The notes: a model not told the origin generated them from the letters alone. Shown: positions 38,057 through 50,162, counted from the first letter of the stretch. The stretch: 64,000 nucleotides of DNA from Paraspadella gotoi (GCA_051294375.1 CM119263.1:8808908-8872907), one strand, 5' to 3'. Numbers and translations: made by a program.

Positions 38057-40072
38057 TTAGGCTGTAACATTATATCCATTCATACGAAGAAAGACTAAAG
38101 CATTGATTAAATCGCTTTTCATTTGTGATCGATGAGATGGTGTCAAATGTTTAAGAGCACTAAACAATCTTTCAACAGACACTTGAGTTGTAGGCATAGC
38201 ACCCAGTGTTTGTTGCGCCTTTAGAAGAAGCTGGCTGATTGGATCATCATCGACATCTTGTTTTGTTGCAGAATTAATCGCTGCCCAAAGATGAGGAGCT
38301 TTAACCCTCGGCTGTGTTCCAACCCTATCAATAAGTTCAGATAGACTTTGAATAAAATTAGTCCGACTGGGTCTTCGATTTGGTGATGTTCTCACTCCTT
38401 GATCCAATGTTTTCAAATACATCTCAAACGGATCTTCTTCTTGTTCTTTCTCTTGCAAACTATGTTTATCACTTTCAGTGGTATATAATTCCCCTGTCTC
38501 CTCTTCATTTGTCTCAATGGCTTCACCAAGCTCAAAGTAGCGAATTTTTGAAGCTAAATCAATGATCACTTGTTTGGCTGAAGGTCGTTGGGCATCAGTT
38601 AGAATGACAGAATATCGTGGATCAGCAAAAATAGCACCAACAAACATAGGATTTTGCATTAAAAGTCCTTCCCTTCTTTCCATACTTGATAAGATTTCTT
38701 TTGCTAAAGGATGGGGAGATGAATCATTGTCAAGTCTGGTTAATCCAATTGATAGCTTAACATTATTCCAAAGATGAAGGAAATCGCCAGGTGTTAGTGT
38801 TTCAGACTGCATCTTTATGGTGGCCTTCATTGGAGTTATTAAAATTGAATGTAAAGACTGTAGACTTTTCCATTGATTTTCTGTGAAGGATAACTCCGTA
38901 TTAACTTCTCCTATTTCCTGGATTGATTCTTTTAGCAGCAACATTCGCTCTAGCATTTGGTAGGTAGACCCCCATCGTGTAACTTGATCAATAATTGGGG
39001 TTTTTTTTCCTTTCTTTTTCAGTATAGCCAAAATGTTTTGTGTTCTTAAACTTCGTACAATGTGTCGGATTTTTCTCAACAAGTTTTCACAGCTTGGTTT
39101 TTTCAACCCATCATTAATAGCAAGCTGAAGCATATGGACTCCACAGCGCATATGATGTATATTTGTGATTGCAGAAACACCAAGCGCTTCCTCGGAATTT
39201 TGGTGAAGATCTAATTCTTGTTCTAATTGCTGATGATCTTCTTCTGTAACATCTTCATCGTCATCATCTTGATTCATATTGAGTATTTCAACGCATTTGG
39301 TCATATTTGCAGCATTGTCTACAGTTAAGCATAAAACTTGTTCTTTTTTCACTCCAAATTTTGTAAGAACTATTTCAATTTGCTCTGCAATATCTGCAGC
39401 TTTGGAGTGGCCTGTTGCCTCTACTACTCCTAAAGTTTGTATAATAACTTTATTTTCTTTAAAATCATAATATTGGCAAGAAACTGCCATGAAATGCCCA
39501 AGGTTTCTTGTAGCGCCATCAGCCATGAGATAAAGTACTTGATCTTTTAATCTTTCTTTCAACTCCAATTCCATTTTTTCTGCAGCGTCTAAAATATAAT
39601 GGCGAATTGCCCCACGATCCACACTAATGCCAAGAGCTTTTGCGAGATCACCTGAAGCTACTCTGAATGAAGCTGAAGAAAAAATCGAAAGTGGAGCTCC
39701 CTCGGCACACATTAAAACCATAGCCTTTTTCACTTCTTGATCATTAGCTTTAACAGTTACTTTATTTTTAGCCTTAAAATATTCTGTTATCACTGGCAGA
39801 CAACTGGTACTGGTAGATGCAGTTGAAGATTCAGTTTGAGAACTACTGGCATTGTCATCTTCAGCTTTGACGACTTTAAACTCATTAACATGTTTTCGCT
39901 CCAGGTGTCGCTTTAAATTAAAGGTTGCTGTTGAACCCTTTTTGGTATCAGCTATGACAGTCCCACAAATGTGTTGTTCATTGTCATCTTCATCTGTAAT
40001 AAGGCATTTATAGCCTTCAGGAGTTAGTTCAAAATAGTCATAAACTTTTCGTTTTCTTGATTGACGGTTCAT
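38057..40072 (-). CDS. hAT-family transposase with BED zinc finger, intact
   Basis: An uninterrupted 671-residue frame from ATG to TAA, with no intron. Residues 23-61 form a BED-type C2H2 finger (Cys23, Cys36, His56, His61; NLKRHLERKH). The RNase H-like core shows LMADGAT (Asp185) and LTVDNAANM (Asp252), positions expected for two of the three catalytic acids. An acidic insertion follows at ~268-295, and TRWGSTYQML at ~365 is the usual RW motif. The C-terminus has the hAT dimerisation block around VSVERLFSALKHL. In known hATs this protein binds the element ends and catalyses cut-and-paste movement. The lack of stops or frameshifts in an otherwise repeat-worn region suggests recent activity. 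Downstream sequence reaches the left end through the minisatellite. Confidence 0.93.
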   Translation of the reverse strand: MNRQSRKRKVYDYFELTPEGYKCLITDEDDNEQHICGTVIADTKKGSTATFNLKRHLERKHVNEFKVVKAEDDNASSSQTESSTASTSTSCLPVITEYFKAKNKVTVKANDQEVKKAMVLMCAEGAPLSIFSSASFRVASGDLAKALGISVDRGAIRHYILDAAEKMELELKERLKDQVLYLMADGATRNLGHFMAVSCQYYDFKENKVIIQTLGVVEATGHSKAADIAEQIEIVLTKFGVKKEQVLCLTVDNAANMTKCVEILNMNQDDDDEDVTEEDHQQLEQELDLHQNSEEALGVSAITNIHHMRCGVHMLQLAINDGLKKPSCENLLRKIRHIVRSLRTQNILAILKKKGKKTPIIDQVTRWGSTYQMLERMLLLKESIQEIGEVNTELSFTENQWKSLQSLHSILITPMKATIKMQSETLTPGDFLHLWNNVKLSIGLTRLDNDSSPHPLAKEILSSMERREGLLMQNPMFVGAIFADPRYSVILTDAQRPSAKQVIIDLASKIRYFELGEAIETNEEETGELYTTESDKHSLQEKEQEEDPFEMYLKTLDQGVRTSPNRRPSRTNFIQSLSELIDRVGTQPRVKAPHLWAAINSATKQDVDDDPISQLLLKAQQTLGAMPTTQVSVERLFSALKHLTPSHRSQMKSDLINALVFLRMNGYNVTA

Positions 40073-40407
40073 GTTAATGTATGTGTTGAAAAAAAAGTAA
40101 ATTCAAATCTGTTAAAAAAAAATAAACATTTTTTTATATCTATTATGATGACATTATGATTAATTTTCTTTCATTAAATCTAAATTAGAAACAGAAAACC
40201 AATTTTTTTGTTTGTTTACAAACAACGATTTTTTATATACATTAAAATTATATACATTTTTCACTTCGAGTTTTGAGGCTTCCTCAGCACTAAGTAGAAC
40301 GTCAAACAAGTTTAACCCAACAAAGTTGGATTATATTAGCTTAAATTCATAGCAAGATTTAAATCAAGGAAATTGTTAGTGTTTTTGTAGGGGTATCAAT
40401 TTTATTA

Positions 40408-40634
40408 GACAGTTTTAGTCGGACATGTTTCAACTCTCAAATTAAGTTATTAATTAAGTTATGGAGAGAGAGAGANNNNNNNNNNGAGAGAGAGAGCGCT
40501 AGCTTCCAACAAAGAATCAAGAAAGGACAGTGGTCAGATATGAGGACAGGTGAAGGTTAAGACAGGGAAGAAGGAAAATAGGTTAAATTTGAAGGTGAAA
40601 AATTGAAGGAGAAACATGTCCGACTAAAACTGTC
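40408..40634. mobile_element. MITE with perfect 24 bp terminal inverted repeats, TA-flanked
   Basis: 40,408-40,431 (GACAGTTTTAGTCGGACATG and TTTC) and 40,611-40,634 are exact reverse complements. Each end is bordered by TA (40,406-40,407 and 40,635-40,636), the target duplication of Tc1/mariner elements. The ~180 bp interior is purine-rich, has no coding capacity and includes a 10-N gap in GA sequence (40,476-40,485). It sits upstream of the transposase gene and so inserted into the hAT element. Confidence 0.8.
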
Positions 40635-40899
40635 TAATTAAATTGTTGTTCATCCCAAATAAAAACCGTTTTTCCTATAATTTTTTCTTTAATAACAATA
40701 AGTCTTATAGCTTATTAGACCTTTAATCTAAGGGGGAATGGACAGACGATTAAACTTTTTTTAAAAAAAAAGTATATTTTAAAGTTTAGATGTTTGAAAT
40801 ATAATACAAAAAAATTATTTTAAACCAAAAAAAAACAAATTCTTAAGAAAAAATTTGAATAAAAAAAAAATTGTTTGTAGACAACGAAATAATTTTCTA

Positions 40900-41035
40900 T
40901 TTATATTAATATTACATATTATTAATATAATTATTATAATATTATACATAATATTAATAATGTGTATATATAATAATATATAATAAATATTAATAATTAT
41001 TATTATAATAATATATATTATATTAAATACTAAAA
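40900..41035. repeat. AT-only low-complexity tract
   Basis: Dense TAATATTA-type palindromic words, prone to cruciform formation. No gene. Confidence 0.7.
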
Positions 41036-42294
41036 TATAATAATTTAATACGACAAAACCTACGATAGGAAATCAAAACAAAACTTTTAAACAACAAAAA
41101 AAATAAAAATAAAAAAATTTGTCGCAAAATAATACATCCGCAAAATTTTAAATATTGATGCGAAATAATTTTTTTTGTCGTAAAAAAATACTTACGCGAA
41201 GTTAACTTTGACGCGAAATAAACGTTTATAGGTACTATTTTGTAATCAAATTTAAATAAGAAATGCAATCTCCTCTGAAGATGTTTCATCAATAGCATTT
41301 TTAATGTAATTGATCAATAAAATTGTAAATAAAAACTATAAAGAAATAATATAATTTTAGCTGCTAAATTTATGAAAAAAAAAGACTGAATTCTAAAACA
41401 AAACAATATTTTATGTCATACCTTGGTCATTTTTAACTTTTTAAAAAATACTGCAATATGCAAATGAGATTTTGGTATCATTACAAAATTAAAAAGATTC
41501 GAACTTGTTACGTATCCTAATTTTCATCCAGCAATGATCCTACAATGAAGTAAAAATGATATGCAAGTTCAATAAGAGTGTGTTTATTTTTATTTTATTT
41601 TTATCGGCGATAACGACGGTCCCGGTGATGACTTATTGCAGATTCCGACTCTATAATCGACTTTGTTGGTCCGTCGGTCCACCCCCACAATAAAGATTGA
41701 CTTGATTGATTGATTAATTGATGAAATAATTAATGGATTTAAAGTCTCGATGGAATCATGCGAGTGGAGTTTAAATAGAAAAACAACGTTCATATTTATA
41801 AATTTTAATTCTTATTAAATTTTAAAGTTTCTTTCTCTTTCTCTAGGTTAAAATGATTGATTGGCTGATTGAATGATTGAATTATAGATTCTCTTATTGA
41901 TTTACCACTAAATAATTGTGTCAACATTATTTGCTCTAACTTGTTTATTGGTAAAACGTTAAATCAAGTTAGCAGGAAAATAGTAATTAATGATTCAAGC
42001 TTAAAAAACGTTCAAATAAAAATGATTTTATAACATGATGAAAATTAAAAGGCATGAATTTTTTTTCATTAAATAAGATTTAATATTTTTTAAAAAATTT
42101 TGGAGCCGGAGCCGGACATATTTTTGATGGCTCCGGCTCCAACTCCGGCTCCAACCAAAACCGAAAAGCAGCTCCAGCTCCGGCTCCGGCTCCAGTTAAA
42201 AAATAAAATCGGCTCCGGCTCCAGCTCCGGCTCCGGCCAAATTTGTCGGCTCCGGCGGCTCCAGCTCCGGCTCCGGCTCCGGCTCCACAACCTG

Positions 42295-42530
42295 TATCTG
42301 AATGACCAATTATAAACTCAAATTATAGACAGGCGAAATTTGAAATAATGTTGGTGAAATTTAATCAAAGAATTTTAAGAGTCGCGTCAATGACGTCACG
42401 AAGTCAAAGAGACGCGAAACTTGGATGGTTCGTCCTTTGAAAAATTTGGAAAGAGGTTAGGCCTCACCCGAACCGAATAAGGGGAGAGGGAGAAAGGGAG
42501 GAGGTGGGAGGAGGAGGAGGAGGAGAGGAG
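42295..42530. other. non-coding flank right of the hAT element
   Basis: Short unique sequence leading into GA/GGA repeats. Confidence 0.4.
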
Positions 42531-42590
<60 letters not shown>

Positions 42591-43141
42591 GAGAGAGAAA
42601 GAATCCGTAGCAACGTGAAGCTGAAACGGGAAATGTAATATCATGAATGGAATGTGGTAAAGAAAATCAGATGGTATCAAGGTAAATAAAAAGTGAAATA
42701 GAAAGAACTATAAAAAAAAAAAAAATAAAAGTAATGAAATAGAAATAGAAGAAAAGAAAAGAAAAAAATGAACGAAGAAAGAAAAGTTGAGGAGAAAAGA
42801 AAATGGGCGTGGAGAGAGTGACGTCGGACCTGGCGAATTCCTGATTCAGCAACGCCCAAGGAACGTCACTTCTTATCAAATATCAAATTACGCTCTCTCT
42901 CTTTCTTTCTCTCTATCTCTGTCTCTTTATCCCTCTCTCTCTCTCTTTTTCTGTCTCTTTATTCCTCTATATGTTTCTACTCTCATTTTTTTTCCCTTCT
43001 TTCTCTCTCGTCTCTGTCTCTGTCTTTTTCAAACGAAATTTTAAAAAAAATGTTCCAATCTTTATTCATGCAGTCCTCGCTTCGGTTCTCTGACCCATCA
43101 CAGCTACGAGGACAGCAACCAAAACGATAAAAACATAAGAG

Positions 43142-43227
<86 letters not shown>

Positions 43228-43245
43228 CAGGCAATAGAGTTGAAA
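42480..43245. repeat. cluster of GA and CT microsatellites
   Basis: GGA/GA at 42,485-42,600, CT-rich at 42,891-43,022 and GA at 43,140-43,226. They alternate in strand sense with short unique spacers. Overlapping Leu-Ser or Arg-Glu frames are artefacts. Confidence 0.85.
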
Positions 43246-43521
43246 CTTTTTTCTCTCCATTTCTCTTCAACTCTTCTTTTCTCTCTTCTTCAGCTTTGTT
43301 TCAATCAGAAAATGCAGTTACGCCTTCGGGTCATTCTGGAACACAGCTCGCCGCTGACGTCGTCGTCGTTGTCGTCGTCGTTCGTCGTCGCCGTCGTCGC
43401 GTCCTCCGCCGTCACCCCGGCACGTCAACGCCGAGTTGAAATTGATTAATGACCGCAACGGACGGACTGGCGTCTTTGCAAGTATTTGCTGACTACCCTA
43501 ACCTGCGGGGGCGAAGGAGGA

Positions 43522-43593
<72 letters not shown>

Positions 43594-43600
43594 AGAGAGA
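43246..43600. repeat. GTC patch and GA microsatellite
   Basis: GTC/GTCGCC trinucleotides at 43,358-43,412, then GA at 43,522-43,600. Confidence 0.8.
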
Positions 43601-43898
43601 CGAAAATTTCGTCAATTCCGGTTTCGGGGAGACTGTCGGATACGATAAACGATAAGAAAGAATTTAAAATTAAAAAAAAAATTAAAAAATAAAAATAAAA
43701 TACCAATAAAGCAAAATGTTTTTTAACTTTAAGCATGCATTTCATTTGCGTAAGAGCAAAAAGATTTATAAAGGTGGCTTTGCATAAAATTTCACTTATT
43801 TTAATTATAGTAATTGTAATTTTTAGCTATGGAAAAGTCATTCTTACTGTACAAATAAAATCGTGTTCTCCTTCCTTTGCTTTGCTTTTACTTGGTTT

Positions 43899-43900
<2 letters not shown>

Positions 43901-43989
<89 letters not shown>
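43901..43989. repeat. (CT)n microsatellite
   Basis: About 89 bp of pure CT. Confidence 0.95.
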
Positions 43990-43991
<2 letters not shown>

Positions 43992-45875
43992 AACGGGAAA
44001 ACGTAGATATTGATTTATATTTTTTTTTCATGGGCCGCGGTTGCGGGGGAAAATGATTGCGGTCATGAAACGACAGAGAGAGAGACGTCTGAGAAAGAGA
44101 GAGAGACGGAGAGGTGGAAATGGATGAAAAAGAAAAGGTTAAAAACATAATATAGAATTTGGAAGAATATTTAAAAGCTTCTTTTAAAAAGACAAACTGA
44201 ATTAAGATGTGAATGAGGAACGTTGAGTCTCTGAACGAATGTTTGTAATGCAAACTAAAAATAATATTGTTGAAGAATAATAATTAAATAATGAATTAAT
44301 TGATAAGAAATTAATTGATGAATTTAATTTAATTTTACGATTCATTTATTTATCGTTTTATTATACTTACTTATATATTGAGTATTAGGCCAATAAAACA
44401 AAAATAATCAAAGAGGGAGATGAAGCCCTCGTGAGAGACCATCTCCAATGCACAAGTCCTAATCAAACGTTCGGTTCCACTCCCGTCTCTTTCTCATTCC
44501 AACTTCGACAATTTCACGTGATCTATTTTCGACCAATGGAGGCCGAGTTCATCCAGGATCCGACCGAGATGCTCGATGATACCAATTTCGATGGCACCTC
44601 AAAATTTTTTTTTTGGTCCTATAATATGGAGATCGGCGAAAAGATCTTTTGCCAATGAAGGGCGTGCCTTCCACATCCGGCGCAGAAGGGGATGAAAGGT
44701 AGGAAGGGCGGAGGAAAGGAAAGAGAAAATGGAAAGGGAGCAAGAGTTAAATCGTGTTGTGAAGGTGGATGTAAGAACGGACTTGATATGCATGGGATAC
44801 AGGACGTCTATAGCGGATTCGACCTATGAACACACGGTCAACCTAATGATGACCAGAGTGAAAAATACCTTCCCGTTAAATGCCAGGACTAAAGAGAGAG
44901 AGAGATCAGAGAGAGAGACAGAGAAAGATCCGTAGGAAAGTCAGTATGGGAGAGTTAGAGAAAGAAATGAGAAAGATGATGAAAGGCAACTAGCAGTGCG
45001 AACAGTAAGGGTTGTAAAAAGGAGTATTGTTACGAGGAAGAGCGTCAGCCGCTACCGGAGAGATGCGACAGGGAGCTGATAGTCACGGTAGAGTATGAAC
45101 CGATGTGTGTCTCATAGTCCAGTAACGGGCGATAACAGTATATGAGTCAACAGTGAAGATAAGTCCTCGCAAGCAGACAGAGATGCCTTGCACGCAGAGC
45201 TGCCGTAAAAAGATAATAGTAGCTGTTGACAGGTAGACAATAGAAGAGCGTATCGCACCTAAATGTGGTTATCGGATCAAGTATTATCAAGAGGATAAGC
45301 AAGAATAGGTTACTGATTCAATTAGACGCCTGCACCACGCATATCGGTTGAATGGAGCGGAGATGAAGTAACGATAAGCAAACTAGAATGTAGGAAGATG
45401 CGGAGACGGATGGAAGGGGAGACGAGAGAAGTGGATAAGAGATGCAGAAGGAATAAAACAAAAGCAAAAAAAAAGAAGAAACAGCTTAGAAAAGAAAAAA
45501 GAAGAGAGAAGTTGGAAGGGAATGAGGAAATAAGAACAAAAGCGAAAAATGGAGATAAAAAAGGGAAGAAAGAGAAAAATGGCGAATAGAAACAAAATGG
45601 GAGAAAATTAGCGAATGCGAAGAAAATGCGATAAAAAGGGAAATGGCGAATGGAAAAAAGGCGTAAATGCGCAGATGCGAAAAAAAAGGGAAAAAAATGG
45701 GCGAATGGTTATAAAGGGAGGGAAAATGAGGATAGGAAAAAAAATGGGAAAAATGGGGAAAGCAAAGCCCAGGAGCAGGATGGGGAGGAAGCGGAGCTCG
45801 AGTCTTGTTAACTAAATTGTTCGCCGTCAGACAAAGAGATGGATGGGCGGCGAAAGAAAGCTGGCGACATCCGGG
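43990..45875. other. non-coding stretch, purine-rich in its second half
   Basis: A 75-codon + strand frame at 44,431-44,658 contains a protein-like segment (MEAEFIQDPTEMLDDTNFDG) but no known domain and no splice context. 45,380-45,780 is an A/G-rich tract that opens frames on both strands. No supported gene. Confidence 0.35.
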
Positions 45876-46047
45876 AAGGAAAAGGTGGAAGAGGCCGACA
45901 GGAGAGAAGGGCATGCGCATGGGAAGGGAAGCAAGAAACGGTGGAAAGCCGACGAGGGAAGAAGGGCGTGGCATGGGAAGGGCAATGAAGGAAAAAGGTG
46001 CAAAGAGGCCGACAAGGAAGCAAGGGCGCATGGCATGGGGAGGGTTG
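45876..46047. repeat. purine-rich minisatellite, ~57 bp unit
   Basis: Three imperfect units sharing GGCCGACA(A)GG, then AAGGGC and GCATGGGAAGGG. The overlapping frames on both strands follow from it. Confidence 0.65.
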
Positions 46048-46499
46048 CGAGTGGTAACGGGACTATGGGAGAGTGGAAGGAAAGGTGGATTAAGTTTGCA
46101 GGGACATGGGAAGGGAACATGGGAGGAAAAAAGAAAAGGTAAGGACAATTGGGACAAATGGGCGACGGGAAGGAAAGGATGTAATTTGAAATTGCTTGGA
46201 ATAAAATGTAATCGAAATTTGGCAATACGAAAAAAAATCTTAAGATGTTTTTACTTAATAATTTTGTACTTCGCCTTCCTTAACATTTTTTTAAAAAGAT
46301 TTATTCTATTTCTTAATTCGAGAAGGAGAGAAACGAGATTCTGTCGGCTAGGAGAAAATTAGAAATAGGAGAAGCGCAATTCTGAAGCTCAGGAAAAGTA
46401 AGAGGACCTAACGCGGAGCATGCAACGGATAGAGGAGCTGAAAAGGGGGATCCAAAGTTGGGACCTAGGGGAAAAAAGAGAGGCGAAAAAACTAGATAT

Positions 46500-46710
46500 C
46501 AAAAGAAAAAAAAAATATAAACAAACAAACAAAAATAAATATAATAAATAAATAAATTAAATAAATAAATAAATAAATTAAATAAATAAATAAACTAAAT
46601 AAATACAATAAATAAAGGGGAAAAAGAAAAAAGAAAGAAAAGAAAGAAAGACAAGAAAAGTAGAAAGATAAAAAGAAGAAAGAAAGAGAAGAAGAAAGAA
46701 AGAAAGAAAG
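46500..46710. repeat. (AAAT)n and (AAAG)n tetranucleotide tracts
   Basis: AAAT/AAAC repeats at 46,510-46,617 followed by AAAG/AGAA repeats to ~46,712. Confidence 0.9.
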
Positions 46711-46712
46711 GG

Positions 46713-47260
46713 AAAGATAAATTCCTCAGTATAACTGGACCGAGTTACGCGGCGAAAAAACTTGACACCTTTGTCCTCAGCCACTTAAAGAGAGACTTCT
46801 TTGGTTGTCGAGGAAACACTGAATTAATCTTCGACTGAACAGGACGGCAAGTTTCTCGTTACTTAATTAAAGTCGCTTTCCTGTCGGCATCGGCTGTATA
46901 AATCGACGCCGAGAAATATATTTTTCGTTCGCGTCGTTTACAGTAAATCTAGTAAAATTAATTTCGACGGCCTTCTGATCGATTACATGTTCGTTTTCAT
47001 AAAATTGTTAACAAAAATTGAGTAATAATTTGAATATGAATGAAAGATGGCCCTGCCAAAAAGGAAAAAAGAAACAGTACTCCTAGAAAGTCTTTCATAA
47101 ATCCCGATTAAAAGCGATTTATAGCGATGGAAGAGCGAATGAAAAAGCGATTCAAATACGATCTTCGGCATCTCACGCTTCGATCATTATCGCGCTCTCG
47201 AATTCTTAAAAAGTTGTTACAATTAAGGAAGGAACCCTTCCCTTCCCTGACTTTTCTCAA
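46713..47260. other. non-coding stretch
   Basis: No supported gene. Ordinary AT-rich sequence. Confidence 0.35.
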
Positions 47261-47261
47261 T

Positions 47262-47295
47262 CTCTCTCTTCTCTCTCTCTCTTCTCTCTCTCTCG

Positions 47296-47350
<55 letters not shown>

Positions 47351-47360
47351 CTCCTTCTCT
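47262..47360. repeat. (CT)n microsatellite, interrupted
   Basis: CT dinucleotides with TTCT and CGT interruptions. Confidence 0.9.
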
Positions 47361-47479
47361 CTCCCTCCCCCCTTTTTTCACCTGTCTTCTCTTCTCCTTC
47401 ACTCGGATCTCAATCGATAGCTCCATCATGATTCATTTATGGTCGCCCATAAAAAGTCATGATGCGACTCATTGCGTCT

Positions 47480-47880
47480 CCATTTAAGACGCAGTTTCGG
47501 ACGACGACGACGATGACGAATGCGACGATGACGACACGAGCCGCACGCCATAACGACGACAGTGTTTGCTTCAGCTAGAATCGGTCCGGGCGGCGAAAAT
47601 GCTCGACTTGTAATCGCTTTGTTATTCGTTCCTCCAAACGACGTTTGTTTATCTTTCCGCTACGAAGTTTGTTTCTTCGGAGCGTCTGGCAGCAGGCCGC
47701 ATCGACGGGAAAGACGGACCACGCGCGGAACGCCGGACGTCCGCGACGCCGGAACGCGCGACGCGACGCGCAACCGCGGCCTGGGCTTATCGAAGAAATA
47801 CATGAGCAGCAAGAATAAAGTGAAAAATCTTCGGAAGAGAGGGGGCAATATGTGGATCCAGTCATCGTAGAATTTACTTT
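47480..47880. other. GC/CpG-rich block, possible promoter or exon
   Basis: CpG-dense sequence (47,560-47,790) in AT-rich surroundings, preceded by a GAC trinucleotide patch. Frames of about 100 codons are open on both strands; the + frame ends in a basic tail (SKNKVKNLRKRGG). Neither matches a known family, so I cannot tell exon from CpG island. Confidence 0.3.
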
Positions 47881-48263
47881 CACTACAGTAACATCGAAAA
47901 GTTATGATTTTTGAACTGGCTCTCAAACAAATATATAAAAAACGAAAAAATCTTTGCTTCGCTTCGACCTCTTTGGTAACAGATTCGACCAATACAAGGC
48001 TGAGCAATCAGAAAGTGAGAAGCAAAAAGTAAATTTCCTGTGAACTCGATTACTTTTCACGCTCAAACGCTCTGCTGTTCGTTTTCCTACTTTTTATCCG
48101 TCTTCTAAATTTCTATTTTTTTTTCCCCTTTTTTCTCATCTTTTCCTCGACGATTTCGATCATAATGAAGATTTATCGGTCTGCAATATTGAATTCTTAA
48201 CAAAGCTGCTTTCGCGCACAATCTTCTGGATGGCTTCATTATTTCTCTCTCCCTTCTCCATTT

Positions 48264-48272
48264 GTCTTCTTT

Positions 48273-48328
<56 letters not shown>

Positions 48329-48511
48329 TTCCTCTCTCTGATCAAGCTGTTCCGAACCCGCGGCGTCTTTATGGTCTGGTGCCATGCATCACTCCATACT
48401 CGTCGTCGTCCGTCGCCTTCCCTTCGAGGAAGAAAACCATTACTGGCAGTGTGTACGATGAGGACGCATTGATGCGGGTTGTAGCGGGAAAGCTTTCCCT
48501 TTCGAGCGGCC

Positions 48512-48608
<97 letters not shown>
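48264..48608. repeat. two CT microsatellites around a short unique core
   Basis: CT at 48,271-48,340 and 48,511-48,608. The 160 bp between them is unique and has no clear function. Confidence 0.9.
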
Positions 48609-48659
48609 GCCCTGTCGCTCCTCCCCTCCCTCGTTCTCTCTCATCGTTTATAATCACAG

Positions 48660-49548
48660 CGAAACAATGTTAATTTTCTACTAGAAAAAAAATTACAAGA
48701 GAGAAAAACGAAAAACAGAAAAAGACGTTCCGGTTAATAAGGATGACAAAAGCGCGTTGCGATCGCCACTTGAAACAGACAAGAACAACCCCCATATTTC
48801 AGTGTGAACTGTAGATATACTCATTGACTCAAGTCCAACGGACGATTAAGATTTTTTTAGATTTGGCATGCCACTGCCCCGTGCCTGCACATGCAAAATC
48901 GATTTCTAAGATTTACATAGCCAATTTTGCGAATCGGACTTGGAACTTGTCTAACTCGAATATGTAAATTTCATTTTATTTCTTCGTTCGTATAAGTAAT
49001 TAAAAGGTTAAAATCAAAATTTATGGTAAAACTTCCGCTCTGAATTGAAATTATCTCTGATTGGCGACGGTCGTTTCATTACGTCAATGACGGTACATTA
49101 TCCATATCTGTCAATCCGAAAGCGAGGAAAGTTAATGGATCAAACATATAACTTGTCTGAGTTTCGTTATATAATGACAATATGAAAAAGTTCTTCTACA
49201 GCGAAACGAAGCGACTCGGGTTCGTACTCTCGTTGTGTCGGTCGAGTCGGTGTCGCGATATCAAGAATTTGTAATGAATCGTGATATCAACGTTTAAATA
49301 CAAAAAGAACTTAGCCTTTAATTGCAACATCGTTTAGAAGATTACTCGATTGATGACGCGACGAGGTCTAATTTTCCTCCAGCATATTTGATCGTTGTTA
49401 TTCGTTAAAAGAAATATATTTTTTTCTTTTTTTTTCATTCTTTTATTTTTTTCCTCCGACGAGGGTTTTTAATACGCTTTTACTTAGTAATTGTTTTTTA
49501 GCGAAAATTTCCGATTTTAGCGACCGAAGAAAAGTCTTAACGTTGTAG
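48660..49548. other. non-coding stretch
   Basis: AT-rich unique sequence. No open frame worth reporting. Confidence 0.4.
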
Positions 49549-49648
49549 NNNNNNNNNNNNNNNNNNNNNNNNNNNNNNNNNNNNNNNNNNNNNNNNNNNN
49601 NNNNNNNNNNNNNNNNNNNNNNNNNNNNNNNNNNNNNNNNNNNNNNNN
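49549..49648. other. assembly gap (100 N)
   Basis: Exactly 100 Ns, a common scaffold spacer of unknown true length. Confidence 0.99.
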
Positions 49649-49926
49649 TAAGTTGAATATAAATTTAAAATTAATTATTACATTTTTTCATGAATGACGC
49701 GAGGATAAAATTATCAATTTTTATCACTCTCGACCGAAGCGCCACTCTCGAACTGTAAATCGGATTGCTCTCACAGTTGTGAAAGCGGAGATGGCGACCT
49801 CTCACGTTTCACGTCCCCAGTTGCGAACAAGAGAAAGAGTTGTTTCTCCGCGACCCGTGATTTCGATTGCGTGAAAGAGAAGAATGTGAATTTTCGTTCC
49901 GAATCGAAAAGGTTTTTGGGTGAGGT

Positions 49927-50077
49927 CTACTGAGGGGTGGGTGAAGAGAAGTCAGGATGATAATTTGGTAGATGGAAAGGGGGAAGGAAGGAAGGGTGGC
50001 ATCCGGCAAAGAATGGGGTCATGTCCGGCGAAGAAGGGAGTTCGAGGATCTCGGGATCCGAATCGGGAAACTCTCAA
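49927..50077 (-). CDS. possible Pro-rich C-terminal exon
   Basis: Read on the - strand, the frame is open from just after a TGA near 50,079 to TAG at 49,929-49,927. It includes PDSDPEILELPSSPDMT and ends NYHPDFSSPTPQ. It looks protein-like but has no known domain and only a weak acceptor. It directly follows the 50,257-50,084 frame in another phase, so the two could be parts of one gene or chance. Confidence 0.2.
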
Positions 50078-50083
50078 CATCGA

Positions 50084-50162
50084 TCACCATAAAGGGTCGA
50101 CGTGGTCGGGTTGTGAACGAGCCTCATTAGACCGAGGACTCCTTGTTCTCCGCAAAGGATCA

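Larger units (their letters stand above)
36329..42294 (-). mobile_element. hAT-superfamily DNA transposon, ~6 kb, autonomous-looking
   Basis: The left end CAGGGTTGTGGAGCCG (36,329) and the reverse complement of the right end (CAGGTTGTGGAGCCG, ending 42,294) form short terminal inverted repeats of the CAGGG type known for hAT elements. Each end is followed by 160-180 bp of GGCTCC-based repeats. Inside are a ~58 bp minisatellite, an intact transposase on the - strand, a nested MITE, and a copy of a dispersed repeat near 41,630-41,760. The 8 bp flanks (36,321-36,328 and 42,295-42,302) do not match, so no target-site duplication is visible. The ends may have recombined, or the true boundary may differ. 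Confidence 0.7.

Noticed and set aside
45486-46362. Long overlapping frames of up to 223 codons
   Set aside because: Both strands are open because the region is A/G-rich with a purine minisatellite. Composition is Ser/Pro/Phe or Lys/Gly/Glu without domains.
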